A DNA stretch of 64,000 nt from G963664835 sp963664835 (GTDB taxonomy: Bacteria > Chloroflexota > UBA6077 > FW602-bin22 > JBCLEL01). Numbering within the stretch: the stretch's first letter is position 1; every line of letters starts with the position of its first letter. Below, in pieces: positions 17,371 through 28,996 of this stretch. The notes beneath the pieces are model-generated. The model ran no database searches. It was given only the letters and a program-made list of their open reading frames with translations, and was not told the origin of the DNA. The DNA lies in NCBI GenBank assembly GCA_963664835.2, contig CAXXUG010000013.1:310001-374000 (forward strand), written 5' to 3'. A program made the translations under genes and the position numbers.

Positions 17371-18429
17371 ATGCCTGAGGACACAGTATTTCGAGTCGGA
17401 GTCACCCCCGATGTCATCAACTCAGAGGGAGAGCTCGAATGGGGAGGCGTCACCCTGAGCCAACTCAGGCAGAGCCCCGGCTTCGAGGTCGAGTACATTC
17501 GGCCCAAGAGACCCATACTTTCGCCAGACCAGGTGAAGGATTTCGACGCTATCTTCTCGTTCGGCTCCGGCTATGACAAGTCGACGTTTTCCGACCCTGG
17601 CACGCGACTTATCCACGTCGCCAGGTTTGGCGTCGGCTACGACAACGTCGACGTACAGGCCGCCACCGAGGCCGGCGTCATCATCACCATCACGCCGGAC
17701 GGTGTTCGCCGACCGATGGCAACCGCTATTCTGACGTTCATCCTGGCATTGTCGCACAAGCTGCTGATAAAGGACCGGCTCATCCGCGCCGGCGGATGGG
17801 ACGAGAAGATCCACCACATGGGAGTCGGCCTTACCGGCCTCACAATCGGACTCATCGGCGTGGGCAACATAGGCCGCGACTTCTGCGAAATTGTCCGGCC
17901 ACTGGAGATGAAGTTACTGGGGCACGATCCCTACGTAGAGCAATCTGAAATGGAGCGTTTGGGAGTCAGCTTGGTCGACCTGGACACCCTCCTCCGCGAA
18001 GCCGACTTCGTGTGCCTCAACTGTCCACTTACACAAGAAACCGAAGGTTTGATTGGCGAGCCCGAGCTTGCCTTGATGAAACAAACTGCCTATCTGATCA
18101 ATACTGCCCGTGGGCCAATTGTCGATGAGCGCGCGTTGTATTCAGCGCTTGTCCGCCGGCAAATCGCCGGTGCTGGCCTCGACGTGTTCGAGTCCGAGCC
18201 GACTCCGCCGGATAACCCGATACTCCAACTAGAAAACGTCATCGTCATCCCCCATTCGATTTGTTGGACCGACGAGTGCTATTCGAAGATGGAAATCTCG
18301 GCCAGCCAGGCGATTCTGGACATCGCCGGAGGCACAATTCCCAAGCACGTCGTTAACAAAGAAGCGCTGAAACATCCCCGCTTGCGCGACAGGTTTTCCC
18401 GGACCTCCACCCAAAATACTCAGACCTAG
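17371..18429 (+). CDS. D-isomer-specific 2-hydroxyacid dehydrogenase
   Basis: NAD(P)-dependent oxidoreductase that interconverts a D-2-hydroxyacid and a 2-oxoacid, 352 residues. The Rossmann motif GLIGVGNIG lies mid-protein. The catalytic triad is seen as Arg in NTARGPIVDE, Glu in DVFESEPTPPDNP, and His in VIPHSICWTDE. The start ATG at 17371 follows AGGAG at good distance. The family includes phosphoglycerate, glyoxylate and formate dehydrogenases; the flanking transporter could import its substrate, but this is inference. Confidence 0.92.
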   Translation: MPEDTVFRVGVTPDVINSEGELEWGGVTLSQLRQSPGFEVEYIRPKRPILSPDQVKDFDAIFSFGSGYDKSTFSDPGTRLIHVARFGVGYDNVDVQAATEAGVIITITPDGVRRPMATAILTFILALSHKLLIKDRLIRAGGWDEKIHHMGVGLTGLTIGLIGVGNIGRDFCEIVRPLEMKLLGHDPYVEQSEMERLGVSLVDLDTLLREADFVCLNCPLTQETEGLIGEPELALMKQTAYLINTARGPIVDERALYSALVRRQIAGAGLDVFESEPTPPDNPILQLENVIVIPHSICWTDECYSKMEISASQAILDIAGGTIPKHVVNKEALKHPRLRDRFSRTSTQNTQT

Positions 18430-18798
18430 TTGCTCTGAAAAAAGCCCCTGCGCCGGCTGTCGACGGCAGTTTCAGGGATCCGGCGCTCCCCACTTCGTCG
18501 TTCCGGCGAATGCCGGAACCCAGGAGGGGCGGGGATGGGAAATTGTAACGCGGTCGAAGACTACGCGAGACCAGGGGCTTGTCCCCCGCCAAAGGCGTCC
18601 CAGCAGCCTCCCGTCATGCCCATTTCCATCCCTCGTTGCTCCGACTGCCGGCGCCAGTCACAGGTGTCCTCCTTAAACCCGCAGGTGGAATCCAGAGGTC
18701 GGCAATATATAATGAGTCTCCGCCAAGGTACGACAAGCCACTGGTTGCGCCTGCTCCTCGCAAGCCAAAATCCCAACCCTTGAAAAGAGAGACTAACG
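18430..18798. repeat. Intergenic region with dispersed palindromic units C and B
   Basis: Unit C (TTCCGGCG...CGCCGGAA-type hairpin, about 18497-18523) is followed by unit B (about 18543-18592, GGGGCTTGTCCCCC hairpin). The rest shows no gene; AAGAGAGAC before the ATG at 18799 is the likely ribosome-binding site of the next gene. Confidence 0.6.
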
Positions 18799-21057
18799 AT
18801 GTACAGACCGCTAGACAGGCAACTGGTAGACCCCTACTCCAACTGGGATGTCAATCGAATTAAAGAGATGTTTGGCTATGCCGAGTTGACTCCTACCGCC
18901 CCTGTTACGGTTGGAGAGTTCGGCTCCTGGACCATCACATATTTCACCGGAGCATACGGACTTGGCCGCTTTGGCAGAGTAGTTCTGCCGTTCAAATACG
19001 TTTCCGGTTGGGGAGCGTTCCAAAACACCGACCCCTCGGGGGACAACTACTTCTCAGTGGAATGCAGCAATCCCGACGCAAACATCGAGCTCTTGATCGA
19101 GCACCCTCAGTCATCGGTATTCCCGCTTCATCACGCGGCCACCGCCGTGGTCGGAGGCCTGCCGCTCGACCAGGGAGAGTGGATTCGATTCAACTTGGGA
19201 GACACTTCACATGGCAGCAGAGGTTGGCGCGCCCAGCACTTCAGCGAGGATGCACATCCCTGGTCGGTCTGGGTCGACGCTGTCATGTCCCGGCACTACG
19301 TCCAGGTACCAGGCGTCCAGCCCATAAGAGTAGTTGCCGGCCCCGCCGATCGTCTCACCCTGACCGTTCCTGCCAACACATTGCCGAATGAGCCGGCCTG
19401 GCTGTCCGCCCGAGTCGTCGATCGCTTCAACAACACGGCGACAGGTTTTCGTGGGTCGATGCGCCTCGAGGAGCATCCGGATGTCGCCGGCTTGCCTGAA
19501 AGCGTCGAGTTCGGCGAGGCCCAGCGGGGTGTCGCCCGGGTTGAGGGAGTTTCCGTTCGAAAACCGGGAGTCGTTCGCCTCAAGGCCGAGGTGCCGGGGA
19601 CTGCAATGTCCGCAACGAGCAATCCAATCGAGTGCGCCGATCGCTTCGAGCGCCGGCTGTACTTCGGAGACCTCCAGAGTCAGTCAAACGAAACAGCCGG
19701 GACCAACACTGCCGAGTCCCTGTTCCAGTTCGCCCGCAACGTTTCCTGTATCGACTTTCTGGCCCACACGGCAAATGACTGGGAGCTCCAGCAGGACGAC
19801 TACGAAAAGATCCGCGGTTTGGCCCGCGACTATAACGAGCCCGGCCGCTTCGTCACGTTCCAGTCCTATGAGTGGTCCGGCCTCACCCCTGGGGGAGGCG
19901 ACCACTGCGTGCTCTACCTGCGAGACGACCAGCCGATCTACCGCAGCGGCCATTTCAAGGTCTTTGACGGCTCCGACACCGAGATGGACAGGTACCCGGT
20001 GAGCGCCCTGCTGGACACGTTTCGAGGCAGATCCGATGTGTTCGTAACGCCCCACGTCGGCGGACGGATGGCAACTCTGGACGACTTCGATCCTCAGTTG
20101 ATGCCCTACCTGGAGATCTGCTCGACCCACGGAAGGTTCGAGTGGTACGGACGCGAGGCGATCGAGCGGGGTCTCACCATCGGGTTTGTCGGCTCCACCG
20201 ATGACCACACCGGCAGGCCGGGCGCCGGGTACAGCGCCTTCGCCGACGCTCGAAGAGGCGGTCTCGCCGCAGTGTACGCCTCCGAACTCTCGAGGCAAAG
20301 CCTCTGGGAAGGAATCCAGAGTCGCCATGTCTACGCGACCACCGGCGACCGCATTATTCTCGATGTCAGGGTAAGCGGCGCGTCGATGGGCGAGGACGTC
20401 CGCCTGACAGAGCACCCCACTATCGAAGTCGACATTCACGCGACCGGGCCACTGAAGTCCCTGGAAATACTACGCGACTTGGAAGTGATCTATGTCCATG
20501 ACCTGGGACATGGCGACGTGCTCGCTGCCGACAGGCTTCGCTTCGAGTGGAGTGATCCAGAAGCTCAAACCAGGGGCCCGATCAGATGGGACGGGAGTCT
20601 CGAAATCTCGCAGGGGCGAATCGTCTCCGCCAGTCGGTACGCGTACCACACGCCCGTGGAGCCTATAACCGAGGTCTTGGAGCGTCGAGTGAGTTGGATC
20701 TCCACCACCGAATTGGGCAGCGTTACGTTTACCGGCAGGGGTCGCGGCGATCAGGATGGGATCCTGGTCTCTCTCGAAGGCGCCGATCAGGCGACGCTCT
20801 CATTTCAAAGCGGACCAGTCTCATTTCAAGAAAACGTCTCGGCGCTCCTTGCCAAGTCTCGCAATTATCCCGGCAAAGGACAGAAGGGCAGCCTGACCGC
20901 CGGCCCCGTCCCGGCGCGGCCCGGCCCGCTGGACGTCGAGTTCACTTTCCGAGACGATGACGCACAGGCCGGCCGCCACGCATATTGGGTCCGCGCCGTC
21001 CAGGAGGACAACGAGATTGCATGGAGTTCGCCCACCTGGGTGGATCTGGACATCTGA
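18799..21057 (+). CDS. DUF3604 family protein (PHP-like predicted metal-dependent hydrolase)
   Basis: A 752-residue protein. The central part has the DUF3604 hallmark RRLYFGDLQSQSNET...GTNTAESLFQFARNVSCIDFLAHTAND. Later comes GRFVTFQSYEWSGLTPGGGDHCVLY, then HVGGRMATLDDFD and FVGSTDDHTGRPG. These His/Asp/Glu-bearing motifs resemble PHP phosphoesterase metal sites. Beta-rich regions precede (about 1-270, including an Ig-like segment VVAGPADRLTLTVP) and follow (about 500-750). No signal peptide is visible, so the protein is probably cytosolic. The biochemical activity of the family is not established to my knowledge. Confidence 0.85.
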   Translation: MYRPLDRQLVDPYSNWDVNRIKEMFGYAELTPTAPVTVGEFGSWTITYFTGAYGLGRFGRVVLPFKYVSGWGAFQNTDPSGDNYFSVECSNPDANIELLIEHPQSSVFPLHHAATAVVGGLPLDQGEWIRFNLGDTSHGSRGWRAQHFSEDAHPWSVWVDAVMSRHYVQVPGVQPIRVVAGPADRLTLTVPANTLPNEPAWLSARVVDRFNNTATGFRGSMRLEEHPDVAGLPESVEFGEAQRGVARVEGVSVRKPGVVRLKAEVPGTAMSATSNPIECADRFERRLYFGDLQSQSNETAGTNTAESLFQFARNVSCIDFLAHTANDWELQQDDYEKIRGLARDYNEPGRFVTFQSYEWSGLTPGGGDHCVLYLRDDQPIYRSGHFKVFDGSDTEMDRYPVSALLDTFRGRSDVFVTPHVGGRMATLDDFDPQLMPYLEICSTHGRFEWYGREAIERGLTIGFVGSTDDHTGRPGAGYSAFADARRGGLAAVYASELSRQSLWEGIQSRHVYATTGDRIILDVRVSGASMGEDVRLTEHPTIEVDIHATGPLKSLEILRDLEVIYVHDLGHGDVLAADRLRFEWSDPEAQTRGPIRWDGSLEISQGRIVSASRYAYHTPVEPITEVLERRVSWISTTELGSVTFTGRGRGDQDGILVSLEGADQATLSFQSGPVSFQENVSALLAKSRNYPGKGQKGSLTAGPVPARPGPLDVEFTFRDDDAQAGRHAYWVRAVQEDNEIAWSSPTWVDLDI

Positions 21058-21242
21058 CCGGCGATACATCGCACTCCTGGGCCGCGGCTCCACAAGCGCC
21101 GGCGAGTTCGGCCTTTTGACAGCGGTCGAATATTCCCAAGCCCGCCGAAACCGGCTTGAAGTATAATCGTCCCCGGATTACCGATTCGGGCGCGCCCGCC
21201 TGGTCGACCTGGCCAACTCAACGGCGGCACGGAGTATGAATA

Positions 21243-22031
21243 ATGCAGACTGATCTGGCTGAACGCGTATGCGTACCGTGTCGAGGCGACATCCCGCCTC
21301 TGACGCCGGCCCAGATCCGCCCACTGCTCGAACAGGTCTTCGGCTGGCAGGTCGACGCCGGCAAGAAGATACACAAGTCCTACCAGTTCAACGACTTCGT
21401 CGGAGCCGTAGACTTCGTCAACCAGATTACGGAAGTCGCCGAAGAACAGGGCCATCATCCCGATCTGCTCGTGCGTTGGGGCGAGGTACAGGTATTTCTC
21501 TGGACTCACAAGATCGACGGCCTCAACGAGGCCGACTTCATTATGGCCGCAAAGATCGATAGGATCTTCGGCACAAGGAAGGCGATGGATCGGAGCGCCG
21601 ACCGCAATGCCAATAAACTCGAGCTCACCGACTACGCCGTCGGCGGCGCGGGTTGGACCATACAACCCGACCACGAAGTGCAACTGCCGGCATCGTTCGG
21701 CGGGGAGGCCCACGACCAACCAGGCGATATCGCCTCGGCTAAGGCGCAGTTGACCTGGCAACAACAGGGATGGATCAATACCGGGTTCTCGGTGGAGGTG
21801 AGCGACGGCACGAATTGGTTCTCTATGGATACGTTCGACGAGACCTCGCCGCCGCCAGTTGACCTGACCCGGATGACTTACAAACTTTCTACCGTGCTCG
21901 ACACGCCGGACAAAATTAGTGCGGCGCAATTCCGTTGGCGCAGCCCGGCCGGCGGAGGTCCCGGCGGCGATGGATTTACGATTTCCATCGCCAGCATTCG
22001 CCTGATGGTTACGGATACCAGGACCGATTAG
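21243..22031 (+). CDS. Pterin-4a-carbinolamine dehydratase fused to an extra C-terminal beta domain
   Basis: Residues about 15-112 are a pterin-4a-carbinolamine dehydratase (PCD/DCoH), which dehydrates 4a-hydroxytetrahydropterin after aromatic amino acid hydroxylation. The signature EEQGHHPDLLVRWGEVQVFL, TH and GLNEADFIMAAKID fits the family motif. Typical PCDs end near 100-110 residues; here about 140 more residues follow, rich in Gly, Trp and beta-type strands (QQQGWINTGFSVEVSDG, FTISIASIRLMV), resembling a jelly-roll-like domain I cannot name. A halogenase-like flavoprotein begins 38 bases downstream, so the two are likely co-transcribed. Confidence 0.85.
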   Translation: MQTDLAERVCVPCRGDIPPLTPAQIRPLLEQVFGWQVDAGKKIHKSYQFNDFVGAVDFVNQITEVAEEQGHHPDLLVRWGEVQVFLWTHKIDGLNEADFIMAAKIDRIFGTRKAMDRSADRNANKLELTDYAVGGAGWTIQPDHEVQLPASFGGEAHDQPGDIASAKAQLTWQQQGWINTGFSVEVSDGTNWFSMDTFDETSPPPVDLTRMTYKLSTVLDTPDKISAAQFRWRSPAGGGPGGDGFTISIASIRLMVTDTRTD

Positions 22032-22069
22032 GCGCTACTATTCAATATTCACAGGTATTGGGAGAGCAC

Positions 22070-23956
<1,887 letters not shown>

Positions 23957-24107
23957 GCGCGGCAACGGACCCCATTCGCCGGCGATGATCGGACGATACA
24001 CGCGGCCACCTCACCTCGCGTTTATAGTTCACCAACGCGCATTCGTCCGAGAGTCAAGTACGGACTAAGCCGCTCTTCGACATGTGGCGTCCCGCGCGAC
24101 ATATGTG

Positions 24108-24113
24108 TATAAT
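24108..24113 (+). promoter_or_regulatory. Possible -10 box upstream of the sugar ABC transporter operon
   Basis: A perfect TATAAT stands 135 bases before the substrate-binding protein gene in an otherwise gene-free stretch (23957-24247). No good -35 hexamer is seen, so the call is tentative. The long leader could hold regulation. Confidence 0.35.
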
Positions 24114-24247
24114 GGCGTCGCATTGCCGAATGTAGACAGATCAAACGCAAAAATAGGAGGGATGCTCTCTAGATTTGAATCCATTTCTGCCGTAAAACGG
24201 TTAAGGCCAATTGAGTCAGCACCCACATTTTGGTTAGGAGAACATAG

Positions 24248-25819
24248 TTGGATCTTAGCAGTAACCTAGTTAAAAAGTTTACCCGCCGCTCGTTTTTGGC
24301 GGGACTGGGAGCCGCCGGCGCATTGCCGATTCTCGCGGCATGTCAACCCCAGGTGGTAACGGAAGAGCGGGTTCAGGTCGTTGAGAAAGAGGTCCCGGTC
24401 GAGAGAGTCGTTACCCAGGTCGTAAGAGAGGAAGTCGAGAAGGTCGTAACCGTCGAGGTCGAGAAGGCGGTTGAGGTCGAAAAGGTAGTGACCGTCGAGG
24501 TCGAGAAGGCGGTTGAGGTCGTAAAGAGAGAAGTCGTCGAGGTCGAGAAGGAAGTAGTCGTCGAGAAAGAGAAAGTCGTTACCGTCGCGCCGGTGATGAT
24601 GGAGAAGCAGGTCGTGACCTCTTGGGGTTGGGTCAGCTTTGCCACATCCGAGGGTTGGGCGATGGATGGCGTTCTCATGGGAGACGCCTTCCAGGAAGAG
24701 ACCGGCATCATCCAAGAGCACACCCCGGTCCACTGGTCCCAGTACAACGACGCTCTCAAGGCCGCCGTGCCGGCGGGTGTCGGCCCCGATGTGTTCGAGA
24801 ATAACTGGAGTCACATCCAGCCGATGGGCACCGTCGAGTTCGTGGTACCTCTCCAGGACTACGCGTCGTCCGAATGGGGCGCGAACTGGAAGGACAGATT
24901 CGTACTCGGCCCGATCGACGAGTTCGAGCGACTCGGATTGATCGAGGGTCTTGACAATCATTATCACCTTTCAGTCTACGCCCAGGCACTCGGCCAATAC
25001 TTCGCGAATATGGACCTGTTCAACGAGCACGATCTTGAGTTGCCGACCACTTGGGACGAGTTTGTCATCGCTAACGATACATTCGCCGCCGCCGGAGTCC
25101 CCGCAATTGGTATGGGATCGAAGGACCACTGGTGGGCCAACTCCTATTGGACGCTAATGTTGGAAACAGCCGCGCCCGGTTACCGCGACCAGATCGACTG
25201 GGAGGGAACTGGTCAATTCGACAGCCCTGAGTGCCGCGCCGGCCTCGAGCTGTATAAGATGATCTTCGATAGGAACTGGAGCCAGCCCAATCCGCTCTCT
25301 ACCGGAGTTGGTGACTCTCGAACGATGTGGATCAACAAAGAGATCGCCTCTCATGCCGGTTGGAGTGGCTGGTGGGGCATCGCGATGAGCGGTGATGACC
25401 AGGGCAACGGCGAGCAATGGGGCATCTTCGAGCCGCCGGGAGGCAAGACCCTAGCATCTTCCGCCGCCGGCTTCGCCATTACCCAAACCGCCCGTGACCA
25501 TGACTTGTCCTTCGAGATGATCAAGTGGTACGTCGACGGCACCGGCCAGGACTTCGTTGCCGCTCGCCCATCGCCTCCTGGCAAGAAGGGCGTTCAGATG
25601 GCTAGCGTTTCAGCAAACTTCGACGCTAACGTCATCGCGCCCACAATGGCGATTCTGAACGAGGGTCGCACGATCATGAGGTGGGCACGGTGCCACGACA
25701 CCGACGTGTCGCTCGGTCAGAGCATGCAGGGTTTGATTGACGGTCGAGCCACGATCGATGACGCCCTGTCCGAGGTCCAGAAGGTCTGGGACGACCAGTG
25801 CTCTAAGCCGGGAGAGTAA
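24248..25819 (+). CDS. ABC sugar transporter substrate-binding lipoprotein
   Basis: Extracellular solute-binding protein of the family 1 (sugar) type, 523 residues. TTG at 24248 follows TTAGGAGAAC. The N-terminus has a twin-arginine signal (KFTRRSFLAG) ending in a lipobox LAAC, so it is probably exported folded and lipid-anchored. Residues about 37-115 are a repetitive Val/Glu/Lys linker (EVEKVVTVEVEKAVEVEK), a feature common in Chloroflexota binding proteins, encoded by near-identical DNA repeats. The binding domain follows (about 120-523). Two inner-membrane permeases lie directly downstream. A strong hairpin separates it from them, which would favour high expression of the binding protein. 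Ligand likely an oligosaccharide, by context only. Confidence 0.93.
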   Translation: MDLSSNLVKKFTRRSFLAGLGAAGALPILAACQPQVVTEERVQVVEKEVPVERVVTQVVREEVEKVVTVEVEKAVEVEKVVTVEVEKAVEVVKREVVEVEKEVVVEKEKVVTVAPVMMEKQVVTSWGWVSFATSEGWAMDGVLMGDAFQEETGIIQEHTPVHWSQYNDALKAAVPAGVGPDVFENNWSHIQPMGTVEFVVPLQDYASSEWGANWKDRFVLGPIDEFERLGLIEGLDNHYHLSVYAQALGQYFANMDLFNEHDLELPTTWDEFVIANDTFAAAGVPAIGMGSKDHWWANSYWTLMLETAAPGYRDQIDWEGTGQFDSPECRAGLELYKMIFDRNWSQPNPLSTGVGDSRTMWINKEIASHAGWSGWWGIAMSGDDQGNGEQWGIFEPPGGKTLASSAAGFAITQTARDHDLSFEMIKWYVDGTGQDFVAARPSPPGKKGVQMASVSANFDANVIAPTMAILNEGRTIMRWARCHDTDVSLGQSMQGLIDGRATIDDALSEVQKVWDDQCSKPGE

Positions 25820-25870
25820 CGCTACTCTTCCTGGATAGCCCGCACAAGTAGCTTCGAGTTGAAGTCATCG

Positions 25871-25894
25871 CCCCTGGCCCGCTCGGGCCGGGGG
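25871..25894 (+). promoter_or_regulatory. Intercistronic hairpin after the binding-protein gene
   Basis: An 11-bp stem (25871-25881 with 25884-25894, one G-T pair) and a two-base loop occupy the gap between binding protein and permease genes. There is no T-run, so it is more likely an mRNA-stabilising or partial-termination element giving more binding protein than permease. Confidence 0.6.
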
Positions 25895-25919
25895 CTTGTA
25901 CTACCGAAGGGGTTTAGAA

Positions 25920-26867
25920 TTGAGCAGTAGCCCTATTCCTTCCACGCCACAAACTACCACCATCGCGCTCAGTACAGGCGACCAGGTGCGTCGGTGGATC
26001 AGGCGTGCCCATCTCACAAACTATCTCTTCATCCTGCCGGCTCTCGTTGTCTATCTCCTATACGTTGCGTTTCCTGTTTGGAGAATCCTCTATGACAGCC
26101 TCTCTGACTGGACTGGTTGGAGCGAGAAGAATCGGCAGTTTATTGGTCTTGAGAACTACGTAGAGCTGTTCACGGAAGACAAATGGTTCCTTGCCGCCAT
26201 CAAGCATAACCTGATCTGGTTCGTTGTAGCGGTTGGCGCGACGCTGATCATTGGCTTCGTCACAGCATATCTGCTCAACCAGAAGCTGCGTTTCCGCGAT
26301 GTCTATCGGACCTCGATATTCCTTCCCCTTACAACGTCCGCGGTCGTTGTGGCATTCGCTTGGAACTACTTTTACCAGCCAAATTTTGGCATCATGAATG
26401 AAGTGCTCAGGCCCCTTGGGCTAGAGCAACAGTTCCTTGGCGACTATAAGTGGGCTCTTTACTGGATCATCCTCGCGAACATATGGCATACCGCCGGCTT
26501 CTCCATGGTGATTTACCTGGCCGGCCTTCAGACGATACCCAATGATCTTATTGACGCGGCGCTGGTTGACGGCGCGAATGTATTTCAGCGCATTTGGCAC
26601 GTTGTGATTCCGATGCTCTGGCCTTCGACCGCCGCCCTGCTGATTCTCGGCGCCATCGGCTCGGTCCGAGTATTCGAGTACGTTTTCATTCTTACGCGAG
26701 GTGGCCCCTATCACGCCACCGATGTGATCGCAATCACCATCTTCCAGGCGGCCTTCCAGAACCAAAGACAGGGTTACGCATCGGCTGTGTCGGTGGTCCT
26801 ACTGATCGTCGCGCTCATAATCACCGCGATTCAGTTGCGTATGTACAAGGGCGCACACCAGAACTAG
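25920..26867 (+). CDS. ABC sugar transporter permease, MalF type
   Basis: Inner-membrane subunit of a carbohydrate importer, about 315 residues and six membrane helices. The cytoplasmic coupling motif is DAALVDGANVFQRIWHVVIP (EAA loop). TTG at 25920 is chosen because GAAGGGG lies at 25906-25912; the frame is open slightly upstream. The N-terminal TNYLFILPALVVYLL is the standard MalF/UgpA-type first helix. It pairs with the MalG-type permeases that follow. No ATPase gene is found in the region, so a shared MsmX-like ATPase encoded elsewhere probably powers it. Confidence 0.93.
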   Translation: MSSSPIPSTPQTTTIALSTGDQVRRWIRRAHLTNYLFILPALVVYLLYVAFPVWRILYDSLSDWTGWSEKNRQFIGLENYVELFTEDKWFLAAIKHNLIWFVVAVGATLIIGFVTAYLLNQKLRFRDVYRTSIFLPLTTSAVVVAFAWNYFYQPNFGIMNEVLRPLGLEQQFLGDYKWALYWIILANIWHTAGFSMVIYLAGLQTIPNDLIDAALVDGANVFQRIWHVVIPMLWPSTAALLILGAIGSVRVFEYVFILTRGGPYHATDVIAITIFQAAFQNQRQGYASAVSVVLLIVALIITAIQLRMYKGAHQN

Positions 26868-26878
26868 GGGGTTGGGGA

Positions 26879-27784
26879 ATGCGTGGTACGACTTCCCTCC
26901 AGAGGACGTCCGCACTAGGATTGTCAAAACGGGCCCGCGAGGCCCTTCAAGGCCTTTGTCTACACGCGGTCCTGATTGTAATCGCACTGCTGTTCCTATT
27001 CCCCCTGCTCTACATCGTCACAACTTCCTTTAAGGAGTCTGGCGAGCACCTGCATAACGCTGGATTCTTTCCCATAACATGGGAGTTTGCGAAATACCCG
27101 AAGGTATTCGAACAAGCCAACGTCGCTGTAACCGGCGTGAACAGCTTCGTCATTACCGTTGTGACTACCGTCTTGGGACTGATGCTCTCCGCCCTGGCGG
27201 CCTATGCATTCTCGCGGCTCGAGTTGCCAGGGCGAAACCTGATTTTCCTGGTACTCCTTACCGGCCTCATGATCCCAACGGCGACTCTTATCGTACCTCT
27301 CTACAGGATGAATCTGTGGCTCGGCGATAACTTTCCAGTTGGCGGAATCCTTGGCCAGAACACTTACGGTGCCGTAGTCGGTCCATACGTAGCACTTGGT
27401 CTGCCGTTTGCAATTCTGTTGATGAAGTACTACTTCGACACGTTGCCCAAGGAGATCGAGGACTCGGCCCTGATTGACGGTGCCCACCGGCTTCAGATCT
27501 TCTGGTTTCTGATCTTGCCATTGACTCGTCCAATTCTGGGCTCGTTGGCTATCTTCAAAGCCATGGGAACCTGGAACGAGTTCCTGCTGGCGATGCTGTT
27601 CCTCACCAAGCCTGCGATGAAGACCCTGCCCCTGGCCATCATTCAGTACACCGGCATGTACTTCAACGCCATGGAAGAGATCTTTGCCCTCATGGTCATG
27701 ATGAGCCTGCCGGTCGTGGTCCTGTTTCTTGCCCTGCAAAAGCAATTCATTTCTGGGCTTACCCAAGGTGCTGTAAAGGGTTGA
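26879..27784 (+). CDS. ABC sugar transporter permease, MalG type (copy 1)
   Basis: A 301-residue permease beginning MRGTTSLQRTS at ATG 26879, 11 bases after the MalF-type gene. Six membrane helices are visible. The EAA loop is EIEDSALIDGAHRLQIFWFLILPLTRP. It is very similar over its whole length to the next permease (27941-28846); shared stretches include LPLTRPILGSLAIFKAMGTW. The open frame extends upstream into the previous gene but only the part from 26879 is permease. Confidence 0.93.
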   Translation: MRGTTSLQRTSALGLSKRAREALQGLCLHAVLIVIALLFLFPLLYIVTTSFKESGEHLHNAGFFPITWEFAKYPKVFEQANVAVTGVNSFVITVVTTVLGLMLSALAAYAFSRLELPGRNLIFLVLLTGLMIPTATLIVPLYRMNLWLGDNFPVGGILGQNTYGAVVGPYVALGLPFAILLMKYYFDTLPKEIEDSALIDGAHRLQIFWFLILPLTRPILGSLAIFKAMGTWNEFLLAMLFLTKPAMKTLPLAIIQYTGMYFNAMEEIFALMVMMSLPVVVLFLALQKQFISGLTQGAVKG

Positions 27785-27940
27785 TCTCATTGACATGCAG
27801 GTACACGGTAAGACCGCATCTCTTGCAGGGACACGGTTGTACGCAGACCAGGACTATCGCTCTTTGGTAAAATGTTGGAGGAAACCTGCACGACCGTTTG
27901 ACGGCGGAGCAGTGTTCACCAATTCCCTTGGGGGCTGTGA

Positions 27941-28846
27941 ATGGCGGTAGAAGTAACGGTTTCGAGCCGTGCAAGAATGTCGAAAAAAACAAGAAGAATC
28001 CTGACAGGCATTGGACTGCACAGCGCGCTCATATTCTTCTCAGCTCTTTTCTTGATCCCGCTCCTCTACATTGTTTTGACATCGTTCAAGGCGCCAGGCG
28101 AACACCTGACCAACGCCGGCCTGCTCCCTGAGACTTGGGAGTTTGCCAAGTACATCACTGTGTTTCACAGCGCAGATGTTGCGACAACTGGCAAGAATAG
28201 CCTGGTCATCACCGTAACGACCACAATCCTTGGGCTCTTGCTATCGGCTCTCGCTGCGTACGGATTCTCCCGACTGGAGATCCCATTTAAGAACACCATT
28301 TTCCTGGTCATGTTGGCTGGATTGATGCTTCCAACCGCTACCCTTATCGTTCCCCTGTTCAGAATGAATCTTTGGCTCGAGGATAATTTCCCTATCCCTG
28401 GAGTTCTTGGCGTTAACACCTATGGCGCGGTTATCGGCCCCTATATAGCGTTGGGAGTGCCTTTCGCGGTCCTGCTCATGAAATATTACTTCGACACGAT
28501 TCCGAAAGAGATTGAGGACTCGGCGCTGATCGACGGTGCGAACCGACTGCAAATATGGTGGATCATCATCCTACCGCTGACCCGTCCGATTCTCGGATCA
28601 CTTGCGATTTTCAAGGCGATGGGTACTTGGAACGAGTTCTTGCTCGCAATGCTGTTCCTGACGAAACCAGCGATGAAAACCCTACCCTTGGCAATAATCC
28701 AGTACACCGGTGATCAGATGCGAATAGGTCAAATGGAGAGCCTGTTTGCCCTGATGATGATGATGACTATCCCGGTAATGCTCTTTTTCCTCGCCATGCA
28801 GAGGCAGTTCATCCAGGGTCTCACCGCCGGCGCGGTCAAGGGTTGA
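27941..28846 (+). CDS. ABC sugar transporter permease, MalG type (copy 2, tandem paralogue)
   Basis: A 301-residue permease closely related to the preceding gene, with the same helix layout and EAA loop (EIEDSALIDGANRLQIWWIIILPLTRP). It begins at ATG 27941 after GGGGG; an internal ATG at 27977 is possible. A 156-base gap separates the copies. The C-terminal insert QMRIGQMESLFALMMMM differs from copy 1 (MYFNAMEEIFALMVMM). The duplicate may give the importer a second specificity, or may be a recent duplication product. Confidence 0.93.
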   Translation: MAVEVTVSSRARMSKKTRRILTGIGLHSALIFFSALFLIPLLYIVLTSFKAPGEHLTNAGLLPETWEFAKYITVFHSADVATTGKNSLVITVTTTILGLLLSALAAYGFSRLEIPFKNTIFLVMLAGLMLPTATLIVPLFRMNLWLEDNFPIPGVLGVNTYGAVIGPYIALGVPFAVLLMKYYFDTIPKEIEDSALIDGANRLQIWWIIILPLTRPILGSLAIFKAMGTWNEFLLAMLFLTKPAMKTLPLAIIQYTGDQMRIGQMESLFALMMMMTIPVMLFFLAMQRQFIQGLTAGAVKG

Positions 28847-28996
28847 GCGTTTTCCACGCGACCGGGGACTCAGCCTCCAATCAATACGGGCGCCGATCGA
28901 GTGTCGCCGGTCCATACAACGCAGCCACGGTCGGTCCTGATCGACATGACTCTTGGCAAAAACTTCAATCAATGACGCTTAGCTAAGGAGGATCTA

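Noticed and set aside
20865..21929. 354-codon minus-strand frame opposite the DUF3604 3' end and the pterin dehydratase gene
   Set aside because: Spans two well-supported plus-strand genes; shadow frame.
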